A DNA stretch of 22,215 bases, from positions 1 to 22,215 of the IMG/VR virus record IMGVR_UViG_3300025425_000183. The stretch is one strand, 5' to 3'. Under the pieces are notes generated by a model. That model made no database searches, was not told where the DNA came from, and worked only from the letters and a program-made list of their open reading frames with translations. The position numbers and the translations under genes are program-made. The DNA is from a virus. Of the stretch, positions 7,870 to 13,903 are shown piece by piece. The first letter of the stretch is position 1; every line of letters begins with the position of its first letter.

Positions 7870-8234
7870 AAATATCAGATAAAACTACAATCGGAATGCC
7901 TATTAAGAACATGGTTAGTATCATGGCAGCGGTAGCTGTAGGTGTTTGGGGATACTTTGAACTGACAGCTAGACTAACAAGTCTCGAGACTTCACGTGAA
8001 TTGTTTCAAGCAGACTTACTCAAGAAGAGTGAGCAACTGCCCACGGACCAGGAACAGTTTATGTTGATAGAAAATTTATATAAAGTCACAGAAAAATTAG
8101 AGTTAACTCAAGAACAAAATATGACCAATAAGGTTAACATAGAATTCTTAAGAGATCAATTAGATAAAGCACTAATAGATGTAGAAAAATTAAAAGATAA
8201 AGTTAGACAAAACGGTAATGGTAGTCATGATTGA
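7866..8234 (+). CDS. Second membrane-anchored coiled-coil protein
   Basis: Protein of 122 residues. A basic N-terminus (MKISDKTTIGMPIKNM) precedes one membrane helix at about 16-33 (VSIMAAVAVGVWGYF), giving N-in, C-out topology. Residues about 35-115 are strongly coiled-coil (LTSLETSRELFQADLLKK, then LIDVEKLKDKVRQ). Size and layout fit an inner-membrane spanin; it lies 230 nt after the small lipoprotein gene. It starts in ATGA with the previous gene. A tail-chaperone or generic membrane role is also possible. Confidence 0.8.
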   Translation: MKISDKTTIGMPIKNMVSIMAAVAVGVWGYFELTARLTSLETSRELFQADLLKKSEQLPTDQEQFMLIENLYKVTEKLELTQEQNMTNKVNIEFLRDQLDKALIDVEKLKDKVRQNGNGSHD

Positions 8235-8439
8235 GATAGTTGTTGCATTGTTGATGATTGTTAATGGGGTAATAAAAGAACATAGAATACAACCAGCAAT
8301 GAGTGACTGTTTAAAAGGTAAAAGAATTGCTATGCGAGGTGCTTCTAAAAATGTTGAATACCAATGTATTAAATCTAAAGCAGAAACAGAGATTTATATG
8401 GGTGAAAAATCTATAAAAAAGCTTATACTATCTGAATAA
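8227..8439 (+). CDS. 70-residue protein with N-terminal hydrophobic segment
   Basis: I prefer ATG 8227 over 8218; both lie inside the end of the previous gene. The N-terminus MIEIVVALLMIVNGVI is a membrane anchor or uncleaved signal. The rest is basic with two cysteines (SDCLKGKR, EYQCIKSK) which could pair if exported. Architecture is like the protein at 7295. The stop overlaps the next start by one base (TAATG). Function unknown. Confidence 0.72.
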   Translation: MIEIVVALLMIVNGVIKEHRIQPAMSDCLKGKRIAMRGASKNVEYQCIKSKAETEIYMGEKSIKKLILSE

Positions 8440-8666
8440 TGAAAAAAACTAAAAATAAAAGACTGGCTTTTCAAACAGAAATTGTTAAAGGTGAATGTCC
8501 AACGTGTAATCAAATCACGACTTTAGTCGGAATAACTTCTCAATTTTATAGATGCATGGAATGCGGAGGCGATCTAGAGCAACATGTTAATGGTAAAATA
8601 AGTTATCTACCTATCATGACGTCACGTCAAGATGGTGGTACACCTTTTGTTAAGGAGTGGAAGTAA
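8439..8666 (+). CDS. Zinc-ribbon protein
   Basis: Protein of 75 residues with two Cys knuckles, CPTC (20-23) and CMEC (39-42), a classic zinc ribbon. The C-terminal part (GKISYLPIMTSRQDGGTPF) resembles phage zinc-ribbon proteins I have seen in marine phages. It is likely a nucleic-acid or transcription-machinery binder. It is coupled by TAATG on both sides. Confidence 0.82.
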   Translation: MKKTKNKRLAFQTEIVKGECPTCNQITTLVGITSQFYRCMECGGDLEQHVNGKISYLPIMTSRQDGGTPFVKEWK

Positions 8667-8809
8667 TGCCTTTTAAATCCGATAAACAAAGAAAATATTT
8701 ATTTAAAAACAAACCTAAAATAGCAAAGAAATTTGCAAAAGATTCTAAAAAGAAAACTCATAAAATGCCCGACGGTACTATTATGAAAGGTGCCAAACAC
8801 GGTGGCTAA
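8666..8809 (+). CDS. 47-residue basic phage peptide
   Basis: ATG 8666 overlaps the previous stop by one base, with AAGGAG at 8652-8657 as ribosome site. The start MPFKSDKQRKYLFKNKPKIAKKFAKDS resembles a short family common in phages (K/S-x-K-Q-R-x-Y-L then P-x-I-A-x-x). The second half (HKMPDGTIMKGAKHGG) is a conserved-looking tail. Very basic; could bind nucleic acid or capsid components. Function is not known. Confidence 0.75.
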   Translation: MPFKSDKQRKYLFKNKPKIAKKFAKDSKKKTHKMPDGTIMKGAKHGG

Positions 8810-8942
8810 AAAGTCAAAGAACGCGGAACATGCACCTCGTGACCAACACAAAAAACGGCCTAGAACTCACAAAAAATGCTTAAATAAGGCAGAAAAAAGG
8901 CAAAAGAAAAATAAAAAATATAAAGGTCAAGGTAGGGGTTGA
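8802..8942 (+). CDS. 46-residue highly basic peptide, GTG start
   Basis: The GTG at 8802 overlaps the previous stop and gives MAKKSKNAEHAPRDQHKKRP, followed by a run of Lys/Arg with one Cys and a GQGRG end. No in-frame ATG exists, so the start is GTG. Like other basic micropeptides it may bind nucleic acid. Its last codons overlap the -35 box of the promoter at 8939. Moderate certainty because low-complexity lysine-rich frames can be open by chance in AT-rich DNA. Confidence 0.55.
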   Translation: MAKKSKNAEHAPRDQHKKRPRTHKKCLNKAEKRQKKNKKYKGQGRG

Positions 8943-8973
8943 CAAATATCATTTAGTATCCTATATATAGGAC
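8939..8973 (+). promoter_or_regulatory. Sigma70-type promoter with palindromic operator
   Basis: TTGACA (8939-8944), a 17-bp spacer and TATATA (8962-8967) form a strong promoter. The -10 lies inside TCCTATATATAGGA (8959-8972), a perfect 14-bp palindrome, likely an operator. Transcription should start near 8974, which is an ATG. Two other promoters (13581, 15179) have the same geometry. Confidence 0.8.
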
Positions 8974-9006
8974 ATGAAAGAAACAACAAATAGAAAGAAG
9001 GAAATA

Positions 9007-9213
9007 ATGAAAACAGAAAAACATAAGTTTGAAGCAAGATATGCAAAAGGCATAAAGTTAGATGTAAGAACTAAAGGTTCTTGTTATGTAACTATGCAAA
9101 CTAATGCAGGCCCATTAACTGTTTATATAGATAGTATGGACAATTTAACTGATCCACCATTAGTACATGCATGGATACCTGGTAGAAGAGATAAGGAGGT
9201 TTTTGTAAAATGA
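9007..9213 (+). CDS. 68-residue unknown protein
   Basis: The frame also contains ATG 8974, but that lies at the predicted transcription start. ATG 9007 has AAGGA at 8998-9002 as ribosome site, so it is preferred unless the mRNA is translated leaderless. The protein looks beta-rich (SCYVTMQTNAGPLTVYIDS, then PPLVHAWIPGRRDKEVFVK). No known domain recognised. It is the first gene behind the 8939 promoter; its stop shares ATGA with the next frame. Confidence 0.75.
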   Translation: MKTEKHKFEARYAKGIKLDVRTKGSCYVTMQTNAGPLTVYIDSMDNLTDPPLVHAWIPGRRDKEVFVK

Positions 9214-9605
9214 ATATATTTAGAGGAGGCATCATAATGAAAGAAAATATAAAAATAGAAACACCCGAAGATAAGTTAAAAAAAGAAATAAAAATACTAA
9301 AAACAGAAGCTAAACCCTATCTTGCATATAGAAGATTAATCTTAACTGCAGCTAAATCGGAACATGAACCTAAAGAAATCGTAGAAGGTTTAAAATTTGC
9401 AGCTAAGCAAATTAAGAAAAAGAATTGGGCACTCGTTGATAGAGTAGGAGGAACCTCTGGCGATTTAATGGCAAGAGGAGCTTGTCCAAAATGTGAAATA
9501 AATTTAGTGGGAGAAGATCTTAAACCAAGGGAGTTTACAATGCCTTGTTTAATTAAAGATTGCCCATTTAATAAAGAAGACCAACTAACAATGAAAGAAA
9601 TATAA
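9210..9605 (+). CDS. Helical protein with a four-cysteine zinc site
   Basis: Two in-frame starts each have an excellent ribosome site: ATG 9210 (AAGGAGGT at 9193-9200, coupled by ATGA) and ATG 9237 (GAGGAGG at 9223-9229). They give 131 or 122 residues. From 9237, residues 10-70 are helical and lysine-rich; CPKC (83-86) and C104/C109 (PCLIKDCP) form a likely zinc knuckle. Nucleic-acid binding is plausible. I list the upstream start because of the coupling and strong site. Confidence 0.78.
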   Translation: MNIFRGGIIMKENIKIETPEDKLKKEIKILKTEAKPYLAYRRLILTAAKSEHEPKEIVEGLKFAAKQIKKKNWALVDRVGGTSGDLMARGACPKCEINLVGEDLKPREFTMPCLIKDCPFNKEDQLTMKEI

Positions 9606-9606
9606 T

Positions 9607-9864
9607 ATGAAAAAAGAAACTATACAAGAATGGATAAGAAATGCAGAAACACATGAAGCTATCGTGTATCATACAGGACATCTAATTGAAGAAAGAAAAG
9701 ATATGGATCTTGTAAAAAAAGCTGATGCTTTTTTGTTAGCAGCCCAAGAAGGAAAAATAGAGTTATACCAAAAGAAAATCAAAGAGGGTTCTGAAAAAAA
9801 AGCACCTATTTATGATTATATAGCAAGAAAGTTAAAAAATAATGAAAAAAGTAACAATAACTAG
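9607..9864 (+). CDS. 85-residue small helical protein
   Basis: Starts one base after the previous stop. Pattern ETHEAIVYHTGHLIEER, then KKADAFLLAAQEGKIELYQKK, then PIYDYIARK resembles a small winged-helix-like phage family, but I cannot name it. Charged and soluble. The 3' end overlaps the next ORF by 23 nt. Confidence 0.72.
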   Translation: MKKETIQEWIRNAETHEAIVYHTGHLIEERKDMDLVKKADAFLLAAQEGKIELYQKKIKEGSEKKAPIYDYIARKLKNNEKSNNN

Positions 9865-10024
9865 TAAAGACATAAGTCAAAAGCAGTGGAGTAATCTATT
9901 GTTGGAGCTTAATCTAATTAAAACTGCATGGAAAAACTATGCAAAATTAGAAATGCAGGCCCTAGGCTTAAAAAAAATAATAGCCGCTGGTCAAAAAACC
10001 AATGAAGTTAATAAAGAAGAGTAA
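9842..10024 (+). CDS. 60-residue helical protein
   Basis: ATG 9842 lies inside the end of the previous gene. The product appears wholly alpha-helical and basic (KQWSNLLLELNLIKTAWKNY, KLEMQALGLKKIIAAG). No family recognised. It is the last gene of the operon that begins behind the 8939 promoter; a new promoter follows at 10032. Confidence 0.65.
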   Translation: MKKVTITSKDISQKQWSNLLLELNLIKTAWKNYAKLEMQALGLKKIIAAGQKTNEVNKEE

Positions 10025-10031
10025 TTAATAC

Positions 10032-10060
10032 TTGACTATGTAGGAGTTTTTCTATATAGA
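10032..10060 (+). promoter_or_regulatory. Promoter for the ribbon-helix-helix gene
   Basis: TTGACT (10032-10037), a 17-bp spacer and TATAGA (10055-10060), followed by AAAGGA 12 nt before ATG 10081. TCTATATAGA (10051-10060) is a perfect 10-bp palindrome over the -10, smaller than but similar in placement to the one at 8959. This could allow autoregulation by the encoded repressor. Confidence 0.6.
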
Positions 10061-10080
10061 TAATATAAAAAGGAAAGAAA

Positions 10081-10254
10081 ATGACTGATATAACTAAATA
10101 CAGGAATGTGTCATTAACCCATGACACTTATAAGAAATTGATAACGTTATCCAAAATATTATTACCGGATGCTAAATTATCAATTAGTAAAACCATAGAA
10201 TCAATTGCAAATGAGAAAGCGAAAAAATTAAATGGCAAATTTAAAAAAGCGTAG
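10081..10254 (+). CDS. Ribbon-helix-helix (Arc/MetJ-type) DNA-binding protein
   Basis: Protein of 57 residues. KYRNVSLTHDTYKKLITLSKI gives the RHH beta strand (YRNVSL, residues 7-12) and helix A; SISKTIESIANEKAKK gives helix B after a turn (PDAKL). This is the size and layout of a small dimeric RHH transcription factor. Such proteins bind palindromes, and the phage has palindromes over several -10 boxes, so it is a candidate regulator of those promoters (inference). It has its own promoter and AAAGGA ribosome site. It overlaps the next gene by 23 nt. Confidence 0.75.
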   Translation: MTDITKYRNVSLTHDTYKKLITLSKILLPDAKLSISKTIESIANEKAKKLNGKFKKA

Positions 10255-10474
10255 ACACAAGGCAATCTGTTCTGAATGTAATGGAAATGGTTACAAACAA
10301 TTCCAAATACAAGAGAATGGAAAGCTGAACGAAGAAAAAACTAGCAGAGAACATATAGTGTTGCAGTGTGATACATGCGACTCGGAAGGAGAAATCTATG
10401 TGGATGAGTCCGAAGTTGTTGAGCTTTATATTGATGATGATACTTCTACAAGTGATGTTGGTAAGTTGCACTAG
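10232..10474 (+). CDS. DnaJ-type cysteine-rich zinc protein
   Basis: Protein of 80 residues with CSECNGNG (13-20) and CDTCDSEG (46-53), two CxxCxGxG-like repeats as in the DnaJ zinc finger, separated by a charged stretch. The acidic tail (VDESEVVELYIDDDTSTSD) is unusual. No J domain. It may act as a small zinc-binding adaptor or chaperone-like factor, possibly co-expressed with the RHH protein because the frames overlap. A shadow frame on the opposite strand is rejected. Confidence 0.78.
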   Translation: MANLKKRRHKAICSECNGNGYKQFQIQENGKLNEEKTSREHIVLQCDTCDSEGEIYVDESEVVELYIDDDTSTSDVGKLH

Positions 10475-10477
10475 GGA

Positions 10478-10507
10478 TTTACAACCTAATCCTTATACGA
10501 CTATAAT
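10478..10507 (+). promoter_or_regulatory. Promoter before the LAGLIDADG-like gene
   Basis: TTTACA (10478-10483), an 18-bp spacer and a perfect TATAAT (10502-10507). The predicted transcript start near 10514 leaves a short leader with GAAAGAAAAG before ATG 10532. This promoter lacks the TATCCTA operator found at other promoters. Confidence 0.6.
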
Positions 10508-10531
10508 AAAACATATAATGAAAGAAAAGAA

Positions 10532-10906
10532 ATGAACGACAACTTTAAATTAGATACGCCTTATATTGCAGGATTGTTTGATGCTAAAGGTATTATTAAA
10601 AGTTCTACAAAAACAAAGTGGCATTGGAAAATGGAACTGTCTATGGCAGATAGAGATGTTATAAAGTTGATTCATGAGACTTTAAAGTGTGGTGAGTTAC
10701 GTAAAATTAAAAAACAATGGCGTTGGACATGTTTTAATAAAGATTGTTTCTTTGTTGCAAGAGAATTATGGGCTTATGCCTTAGTTAAATTACACATGAT
10801 AGAAAAAGTTATAGATTATTATGGTCCTGATATACAAGATCTTGATGATAATGTAATTGAACTCGATAAATTTAGAAATAACATATGGTTTGGGAAGAAA
10901 AAATAA
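10532..10906 (+). CDS. LAGLIDADG-like protein, catalytic acid replaced by Lys
   Basis: Protein of 124 residues with one LAGLIDADG motif, IAGLFDAKG at residues 12-20. In active enzymes the residue before the final Gly is Asp or Glu and binds metal; here it is Lys19, so cleavage is unlikely. The rest fits a single LAGLIDADG domain: basic strands (WHWKMELSMADRDVIKLI, KKQWRWTCFNKD) and a C-terminal helix (AYALVKLHMIEKVIDYY). It may have been kept as a DNA-binding regulator. It has its own promoter at 10478 and is coupled to the next ORF by TAATG. Confidence 0.75.
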   Translation: MNDNFKLDTPYIAGLFDAKGIIKSSTKTKWHWKMELSMADRDVIKLIHETLKCGELRKIKKQWRWTCFNKDCFFVARELWAYALVKLHMIEKVIDYYGPDIQDLDDNVIELDKFRNNIWFGKKK

Positions 10907-11040
10907 TGATAGATTTTTTTGTATATAAATGTTTAGAGAAGATTAATGATATATCAACAAAACTAACAAGTTGGTCATGGAAAAAACTATGGGCTGACAG
11001 AAAGAAAGGTTATGGCTACAGGAAAAGAAACAAAAACTAA
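10906..11040 (+). CDS. 44-residue peptide, paralog of the peptide at 7622
   Basis: ATG 10906 overlaps the previous stop by one base. The product MIDFFVYKCLEKINDIS, then a Trp-rich segment (LTSWSWKKLW) and a basic tail, shares its N-terminal pattern with the 7622 ORF. Probably an amphipathic, possibly membrane-associated peptide. It overlaps the next gene by 29 nt. Function unknown. Confidence 0.55.
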   Translation: MIDFFVYKCLEKINDISTKLTSWSWKKLWADRKKGYGYRKRNKN

Positions 11041-11224
11041 ATTTTATATTAATTATTTTTCAAAGTCTGATGGGAAAAAAATAAAACGACCTTACGATCC
11101 CCATTCAGAAAAACAACATGAGTTTATTGCAAGAAGTGGTAATCTTTGTAAACGGTACTGGGACACTAGTAAGGAAGGTTTGAGGACCGCTAACGCACCT
11201 TGGACGATTATGGTAAAGAAATGA
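11012..11224 (+). CDS. 70-residue protein, paralog of the protein at 19169
   Basis: Sequence features: KFYINYFSKSDGKKIKRPY, then YWDTSKEGLRTANAPWTIMV. The 61-residue protein at 19169 has TFYITYYANKHKKHITR and YYDLDNNGYRTATVNWKV, i.e. the same FYI.Y, basic segment, Y(W/Y)D, G.RTA and W. endings. The two are diverged copies. The fold is probably a small beta sheet. No known function. The end shares ATGA with the next gene. Confidence 0.7.
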   Translation: MATGKETKTKFYINYFSKSDGKKIKRPYDPHSEKQHEFIARSGNLCKRYWDTSKEGLRTANAPWTIMVKK

Positions 11225-11400
11225 CAAAAAAAGAAAAATACGACGGCAGAAGTAGACCTTCTAATAAAGCTTATGATGAGAGTTGGCATAGAATTTTTGG
11301 ATCAAACCCTGTAGCATTGGAGGTTAGGACTCCTAAGTTTAAATCTCAAGTGGTTGTATCTAAGAAAATATATAACAGAAAAAGAAATGATAACGGATAA
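11221..11400 (+). CDS. 59-residue basic unknown protein
   Basis: ATG 11221 is chosen because it shares ATGA with the previous stop; an upstream ATG at 11200 lies deep in that gene. The product begins MTKKEKYDGRSRPSNKAYDESW and ends with a lysine/arginine-rich tail. No known domain. Its stop is overlapped by the following coiled-coil ORF. Confidence 0.6.
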   Translation: MTKKEKYDGRSRPSNKAYDESWHRIFGSNPVALEVRTPKFKSQVVVSKKIYNRKRNDNG

Positions 11401-11533
11401 AGACGCAAAAGAATTTCATAAAATGATTAAGAAGTTAGAAGAACAAAATAGATTTAAAAAAGAACAAGATGAGTTGAAAGAGAGTTACGAACAATCAAAA
11501 AAAAATAAAAAGGAACGTGATGATAAAAAATAA
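11387..11533 (+). CDS. 48-residue coiled-coil peptide
   Basis: ATG 11387 overlaps the previous gene by 14 nt. The sequence is almost entirely Lys/Glu with heptad-like spacing (FHKMIKKLEEQNRFKKEQDEL), predicting a single long helix. It ends within the start region of the next gene. Support is context (coupled chain) and length; low-complexity frames can be fortuitous. Confidence 0.5.
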   Translation: MITDKDAKEFHKMIKKLEEQNRFKKEQDELKESYEQSKKNKKERDDKK

Positions 11534-11981
11534 TGAAAATATAATAAATTCTATACAATTAGGAAAAACTATACAAAAATTTATTACAACAATAGACGGT
11601 TTTTTTGTAGAACCTAAAAAAGAAGAGTATTACGAATTATTAAGAGCATTTAAACATTGTAAGAGGGTTATAAAAGATATTAATTATATAAAAAAAGTTA
11701 AACGTAGAAGTATTAGAGAGTGGCTTTGGACCTGGATATTATTTTTTTATGCTAGACCGGAGAGTGCTTTTTTTGCCTTAAAAAATACTAAAAGAGATTC
11801 AAAATTTTATGTAAATGAATATTGGATTCTTAAAAATGATATTAAAGAAGTTGAAGAATGTATTGATCAATTAGATGAAACTCTTGATCAATTTGAAATT
11901 TTTTCTTTAAGAATGAAAGAAGTGGATAAAAAGTTTGAAACTATTGCAAAAGAAATAGGTGAGTATGATAAAAAAAAGTAA
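11520..11981 (+). CDS. 153-residue unknown protein
   Basis: ATG 11520 with AGGA at 11511-11514; the GTG at 11517 is too close to that site. Residues about 60-90 include a Trp/Phe-rich, partly amphipathic segment (IREWLWTWILFFYARPESAFFAL) that might touch a membrane or form a hydrophobic core. The last 60 residues are acidic coiled coil (IKEVEECIDQLDETLDQFE). No family recognised. It overlaps the exonuclease gene start by 17 nt. Confidence 0.7.
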   Translation: MIKNNENIINSIQLGKTIQKFITTIDGFFVEPKKEEYYELLRAFKHCKRVIKDINYIKKVKRRSIREWLWTWILFFYARPESAFFALKNTKRDSKFYVNEYWILKNDIKEVEECIDQLDETLDQFEIFSLRMKEVDKKFETIAKEIGEYDKKK

Positions 11982-12708
11982 CAAATACAGCTATATACAA
12001 GGAAAACAGCTCACGGACCCCGGATCAGGGACGAGGATGTATGAGATTGGTAATTACAAATTACCTAGTGTTACGACTGTACTCGGTGCCACAAAAAATC
12101 AAGATTTTATAAAAAAATGGAAAGCTCGAGTGGGGGAAACAAATGCAGAACAAATCAAGAACCATTCAAGTTCACGTGGAACATGCATGCACAAATTCTT
12201 GGAGCACTATGTTCTTGGGACCAATATCATTGATCTAACACCCATAGGTCAAGAAGCACGGCCCATGGCTGATAAAATTATAGAGATGGGTCTTGCACCC
12301 GTAGATGAATATTATGGTAGTGAAGTTATGTTACACTATCCTGGCCTGTACGCGGGTGCTACAGACCTTATATGCAGTCATAATGGTATGGAGACTGTTG
12401 TCGATTTCAAGCAGTCTAATCGACCAAAAAGAGAAGAATGGATTGAAGATTATTATTTACAAATTGCAGCCTACGCTATGGCCCACGATTATGTTTATGG
12501 ATCTAAAATTAAACAAGGTGTCATTATGGTTTGTACGCCAGATTTATACTATCAAGAGTTTAAAGTTGAAGGATTACAATTCAGGAAATGGAAACATGAG
12601 TTTCTAAAAAGATTGGACATGTATAATGAATTAAAATTTAGTGAGAAAGAGAAAGTTAAAGTAGATACTAATGAATTATTAAAAGAATTTGAGAAGGATA
12701 AATCATGA
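11965..12708 (+). CDS. PD-(D/E)XK exonuclease, RecB/MGME1-like
   Basis: From ATG 11965 (GTG 11959 is possible) the protein has 247 residues. Motifs: LPSVTTVL near 33-40, RGTCMH (71-76), YPGLYAGATDLI with Asp134, VVDFKQ (D147, K149) and YYLQIAAY (Q166, Y170). This order is that of RecB/Cas4-type nucleases, close to the MGME1 mitochondrial exonuclease and phage exonucleases. No Fe-S cysteines as in Cas4. It likely processes DNA ends in phage recombination or nucleotide recycling. The stop shares ATGA with the following HNH-like gene, suggesting joint function. Confidence 0.85.
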   Translation: MIKKSNKYSYIQGKQLTDPGSGTRMYEIGNYKLPSVTTVLGATKNQDFIKKWKARVGETNAEQIKNHSSSRGTCMHKFLEHYVLGTNIIDLTPIGQEARPMADKIIEMGLAPVDEYYGSEVMLHYPGLYAGATDLICSHNGMETVVDFKQSNRPKREEWIEDYYLQIAAYAMAHDYVYGSKIKQGVIMVCTPDLYYQEFKVEGLQFRKWKHEFLKRLDMYNELKFSEKEKVKVDTNELLKEFEKDKS

Positions 12709-13400
12709 AAGCTGGAAGCGGAAAACATCCAATAAGATATACACACCCAATAACGGGTGTTGTCTCACCACAGTCTTGGTATATAAATGAACAGGGCATA
12801 AAGAAAAACATTAGCAGTAAGTATATGGAGTATCAAGTTGATGATAAATGGGTAAAAGCAAAGTTAGTTCCTCATCTTAGGGAGTATAGTATAAAATATT
12901 ATAATTCTAAAAAAGGTTTTATGCTGAAGATTCATGGCTCGATGACTAGAAAGGTAAAGGATAGGCTAAAACAAGGTAAAACTCTGCATGGAGAGTTTGA
13001 ATTTAAAGATGATCGTCGTGGTCGATGCGATAAACTTTTAGAAGCTTTTGATAAACAAGTGGCACGATACGGAGATAGATGTCCGATGACCCATATACCT
13101 TTTACTATGGATAAGCCTATTGAGCTAAGAGATATAAACAACTATCACGGTGGAGTTTATTCCAATGTATCAGCGGACCGTATTTTTAATCCTATAGAGT
13201 ACACCGAACAAAATACAATATTTACTTCTCAATTATGGAATTTAAAAAAAGGTACTAGTTCTATTGAAGAACTAAAATTTATTTTCATACCAGAAGTTTT
13301 GACACGATATAAAGCAATTGTAATAGAACGATTTCCTGATCAAATATACAAAATTAATGAGTTAGAGAACGGGGCGGAGCACCCTCAAGAGAGACGATAG
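12705..13400 (+). CDS. HNH-like / endonuclease-like phage protein
   Basis: Protein of 231 residues. The C-terminal half has CPMTHIPFT, then NVSADRIFN, YTEQNTIFTSQLWNLKKG. This resembles the HNH pattern of phage nucleases (Cys-Pro-x-Thr, N-x-S-x-D-R-I, GY-x-x-x-N, N-x-x-K), although the canonical His-Asn-His residues are not all obvious. The N-terminal ~110 residues are basic and may bind DNA. Translationally coupled to the exonuclease by ATGA, which fits a recombination or DNA-degradation pair. It could alternatively be an inactive HNH-fold binding protein. Confidence 0.6.
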   Translation: MKAGSGKHPIRYTHPITGVVSPQSWYINEQGIKKNISSKYMEYQVDDKWVKAKLVPHLREYSIKYYNSKKGFMLKIHGSMTRKVKDRLKQGKTLHGEFEFKDDRRGRCDKLLEAFDKQVARYGDRCPMTHIPFTMDKPIELRDINNYHGGVYSNVSADRIFNPIEYTEQNTIFTSQLWNLKKGTSSIEELKFIFIPEVLTRYKAIVIERFPDQIYKINELENGAEHPQERR

Positions 13401-13417
13401 GCTCTTAAGCTGTTGTG

Positions 13418-13612
13418 ATGAGCTTCTTACCCCTTTTCATCACCGTTGCAACAGCACCTATCATTACCCAATATTACAGAAGCATGGAACACGGCCCACG
13501 GCCCAATTATTATTATTCTCATCATTCTCATAGGTGTACGACAAGATCAATTATTCCTGGTGGATGGAACACGAGAAAGGTTGACAAACATCCCAAAGTA
13601 TCCTATATATAA
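13418..13612 (+). CDS. Possible 64-residue membrane protein (frame uncertain)
   Basis: ATG 13418 opens a frame with a hydrophobic N-terminus (MSFLPLFITVATAPIITQYY) and a His/Tyr/Arg-rich rest. A competing frame (TTG 13446 to TGA 13619, 57 residues) encodes a textbook membrane helix (HGPIIIILIILIGVRQDQLF). Neither has a clear ribosome site. GTGATGA (13415-13421) pairs with TCATCAC (13437-13443), so a hairpin covers the ATG. One of the two frames is probably real, or an error or frameshift joins them. Both run into the 13581 promoter. Confidence 0.35.
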   Translation: MSFLPLFITVATAPIITQYYRSMEHGPRPNYYYSHHSHRCTTRSIIPGGWNTRKVDKHPKVSYI

Positions 13613-13615
13613 GAC
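13581..13615 (+). promoter_or_regulatory. Promoter of the shared family, ATG at +1
   Basis: TTGACA (13581-13586), 17-bp spacer, TATATA (13604-13609). TATCCTATATATA over the -10 matches the 8939 promoter, but the second palindrome arm has one change (AAGAC instead of AGGAC). As at 8939, ATGAAAGAAA begins 6 nt after the -10 box, at the expected transcription start. Confidence 0.75.
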
Positions 13616-13666
13616 ATGAAAGAAATAACATTTATCGGCCTTCATATAGCCTACAGGAGAAAAATA

Positions 13667-13867
13667 ATGAATAAGAAAAAAAGAATATGGAATAACTGTA
13701 TTACTCCCTCTCTTTCATTAATTAAATATCAGAATAAATTTGATAAATTAATGATACAAATTGAAAGAGATAAAATCTTAAAAAAAATGCCGGGTAATCA
13801 TACTGCAGGAATGGCTGTTCAAATGATTTTAAGTTTAAAGAACTATTTGAAAACAAATAGACTGTGA
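13667..13867 (+). CDS. 66-residue basic helical protein
   Basis: ATG 13667 has AGGAG at 13655-13659 (7 nt spacing), better than ATG 13616, which lies at the predicted transcription start. The product is basic and helical (IWNNCITPSLSLIKYQNKFD, AGMAVQMILSLKNYLK). No known domain. It is the only gene between the 13581 promoter and the GCGACACC repeat region, so it may be linked to that region. Confidence 0.68.
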   Translation: MNKKKRIWNNCITPSLSLIKYQNKFDKLMIQIERDKILKKMPGNHTAGMAVQMILSLKNYLKTNRL

Positions 13868-13903
13868 GACTGAATTGTGTTCCAATTGTGGCAAGATTAA
13901 GGC

